A stretch of 64,000 nt of DNA, from positions 62,001 through 126,000 of the forward strand of contig CAJUEW010000002.1 of the NCBI GenBank assembly GCA_910585465.1, read 5' to 3'. Position 1 is the stretch's first letter. The number at the start of each line of letters is the position of its first letter. The translations under genes were made by a program, and so were the position numbers. This document shows, piece after piece, positions 63,975 to 64,000 of this stretch. The notes under the pieces are model-generated. The model worked only from the letters and a program-made list of their open reading frames with translations, did not search any database and was not told the origin of the DNA. This DNA is from an uncultured Lachnospiraceae bacterium. GTDB lineage: Bacteria > Bacillota > Clostridia > Lachnospirales > Lachnospiraceae.

Positions 63975-64000
63975 ATGGAAGAGATACATACGATCCTGGT
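63975..64000 (+). CDS. Start of a gene cut by the window edge
   Basis: An ATG follows AGAGGGGG by a suitable distance and opens a frame reading MEEIHTILV to the right edge. This opening resembles the first strand of response regulator receivers, but eight or nine codons are too few to assign a family. Confidence 0.45.

Overview
The window reads as a contiguous chromosome segment of a spore-forming Clostridia bacterium, most likely a member of the Lachnospiraceae (Clostridium cluster XIVa). The reasons are gene content and order: miaA next to the aluminium-resistance-type PLP enzyme, DUF4321-radC-mreBCD-PBP2-minCDE-rodA-mgsA, rimO-pgsA-cinA, and ackA ... rpmF ... plsX-acpP-rnc-smc-ftsY. A GerA/SpoVAF-type spore germination protein, strong AGGAGG-like ribosome sites, frequent TTG/GTG starts and intrinsic terminators also fit. 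It is almost entirely dense core-genome coding sequence. No tRNA, rRNA, CRISPR array, prophage or transposase gene was found, and no gap without a gene exceeds 300 bases. Species cannot be fixed from the sequence alone.

Layout. 1-5.1 kb: end of miaA, a PLP lyase-like protein, two flavoproteins and a small DUF4321 membrane protein. 5.1-15.6 kb: cell-shape and division cluster (radC, mreB-like, mreC, mreD, an enlarged PBP2, minC, minD, minE, rodA, mgsA, a DacF-like carboxypeptidase). 15.6-21.4 kb: a small P-loop-like protein, an HlyD-like membrane protein, yggS, sepF, aroB, lspA, rluD. 21.6-25.7 kb: a large 7TM hybrid histidine kinase with REC and Hpt domains and a two-receiver response regulator. 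25.7-33.4 kb: rimO, pgsA, a short cinA, nrdG, ppx with an HD domain, ppk1 and a HAD phosphatase.

33.4-39.2 kb is the one long minus-strand block: an XRE-cupin regulator, potABCD polyamine ABC transporter and a SpoVAF-like germination gene. It reads from a clear TTGACA-N17-TATATT promoter with a 17-base palindrome at its start point. Back to back with that promoter is the one for sirC-hemB-hemL (39.4-42.2 kb), a tetrapyrrole operon that lacks hemA, hemC and hemD/cobA. 42.2-46.6 kb: a beta-propeller lactonase-like protein, pduL-type phosphotransacylase with ackA, a membrane-tailed MerR regulator and rpmF. 46.7-53.0 kb is an accessory sugar-uptake module: a YesMN-like two-component system diverging from a PTS EIICB, an EIIC-only paralogue and a free EIIA. 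It sits between rpmF and plsX, which are neighbours in many Firmicutes. 53.0-64.0 kb: plsX-acpP-rnc-smc-ftsY, ilvA, a C-GCAxxG-C-C protein, hom, trxA, a structured inverted-repeat element, a TtcA-like thiolase and the first codons of a further gene.

The most distinctive signals outside genes are three perfect copies of a 10-mer 21 and 63 bases apart (in helical phase) upstream of the PTS, a hairpin that buries the ribosome site of the germination gene, a 19-base-spacer MerR-type promoter, and the 76-base inverted-repeat element between trxA and the ttcA-like gene. No wholly novel defence or mobile system is evident.
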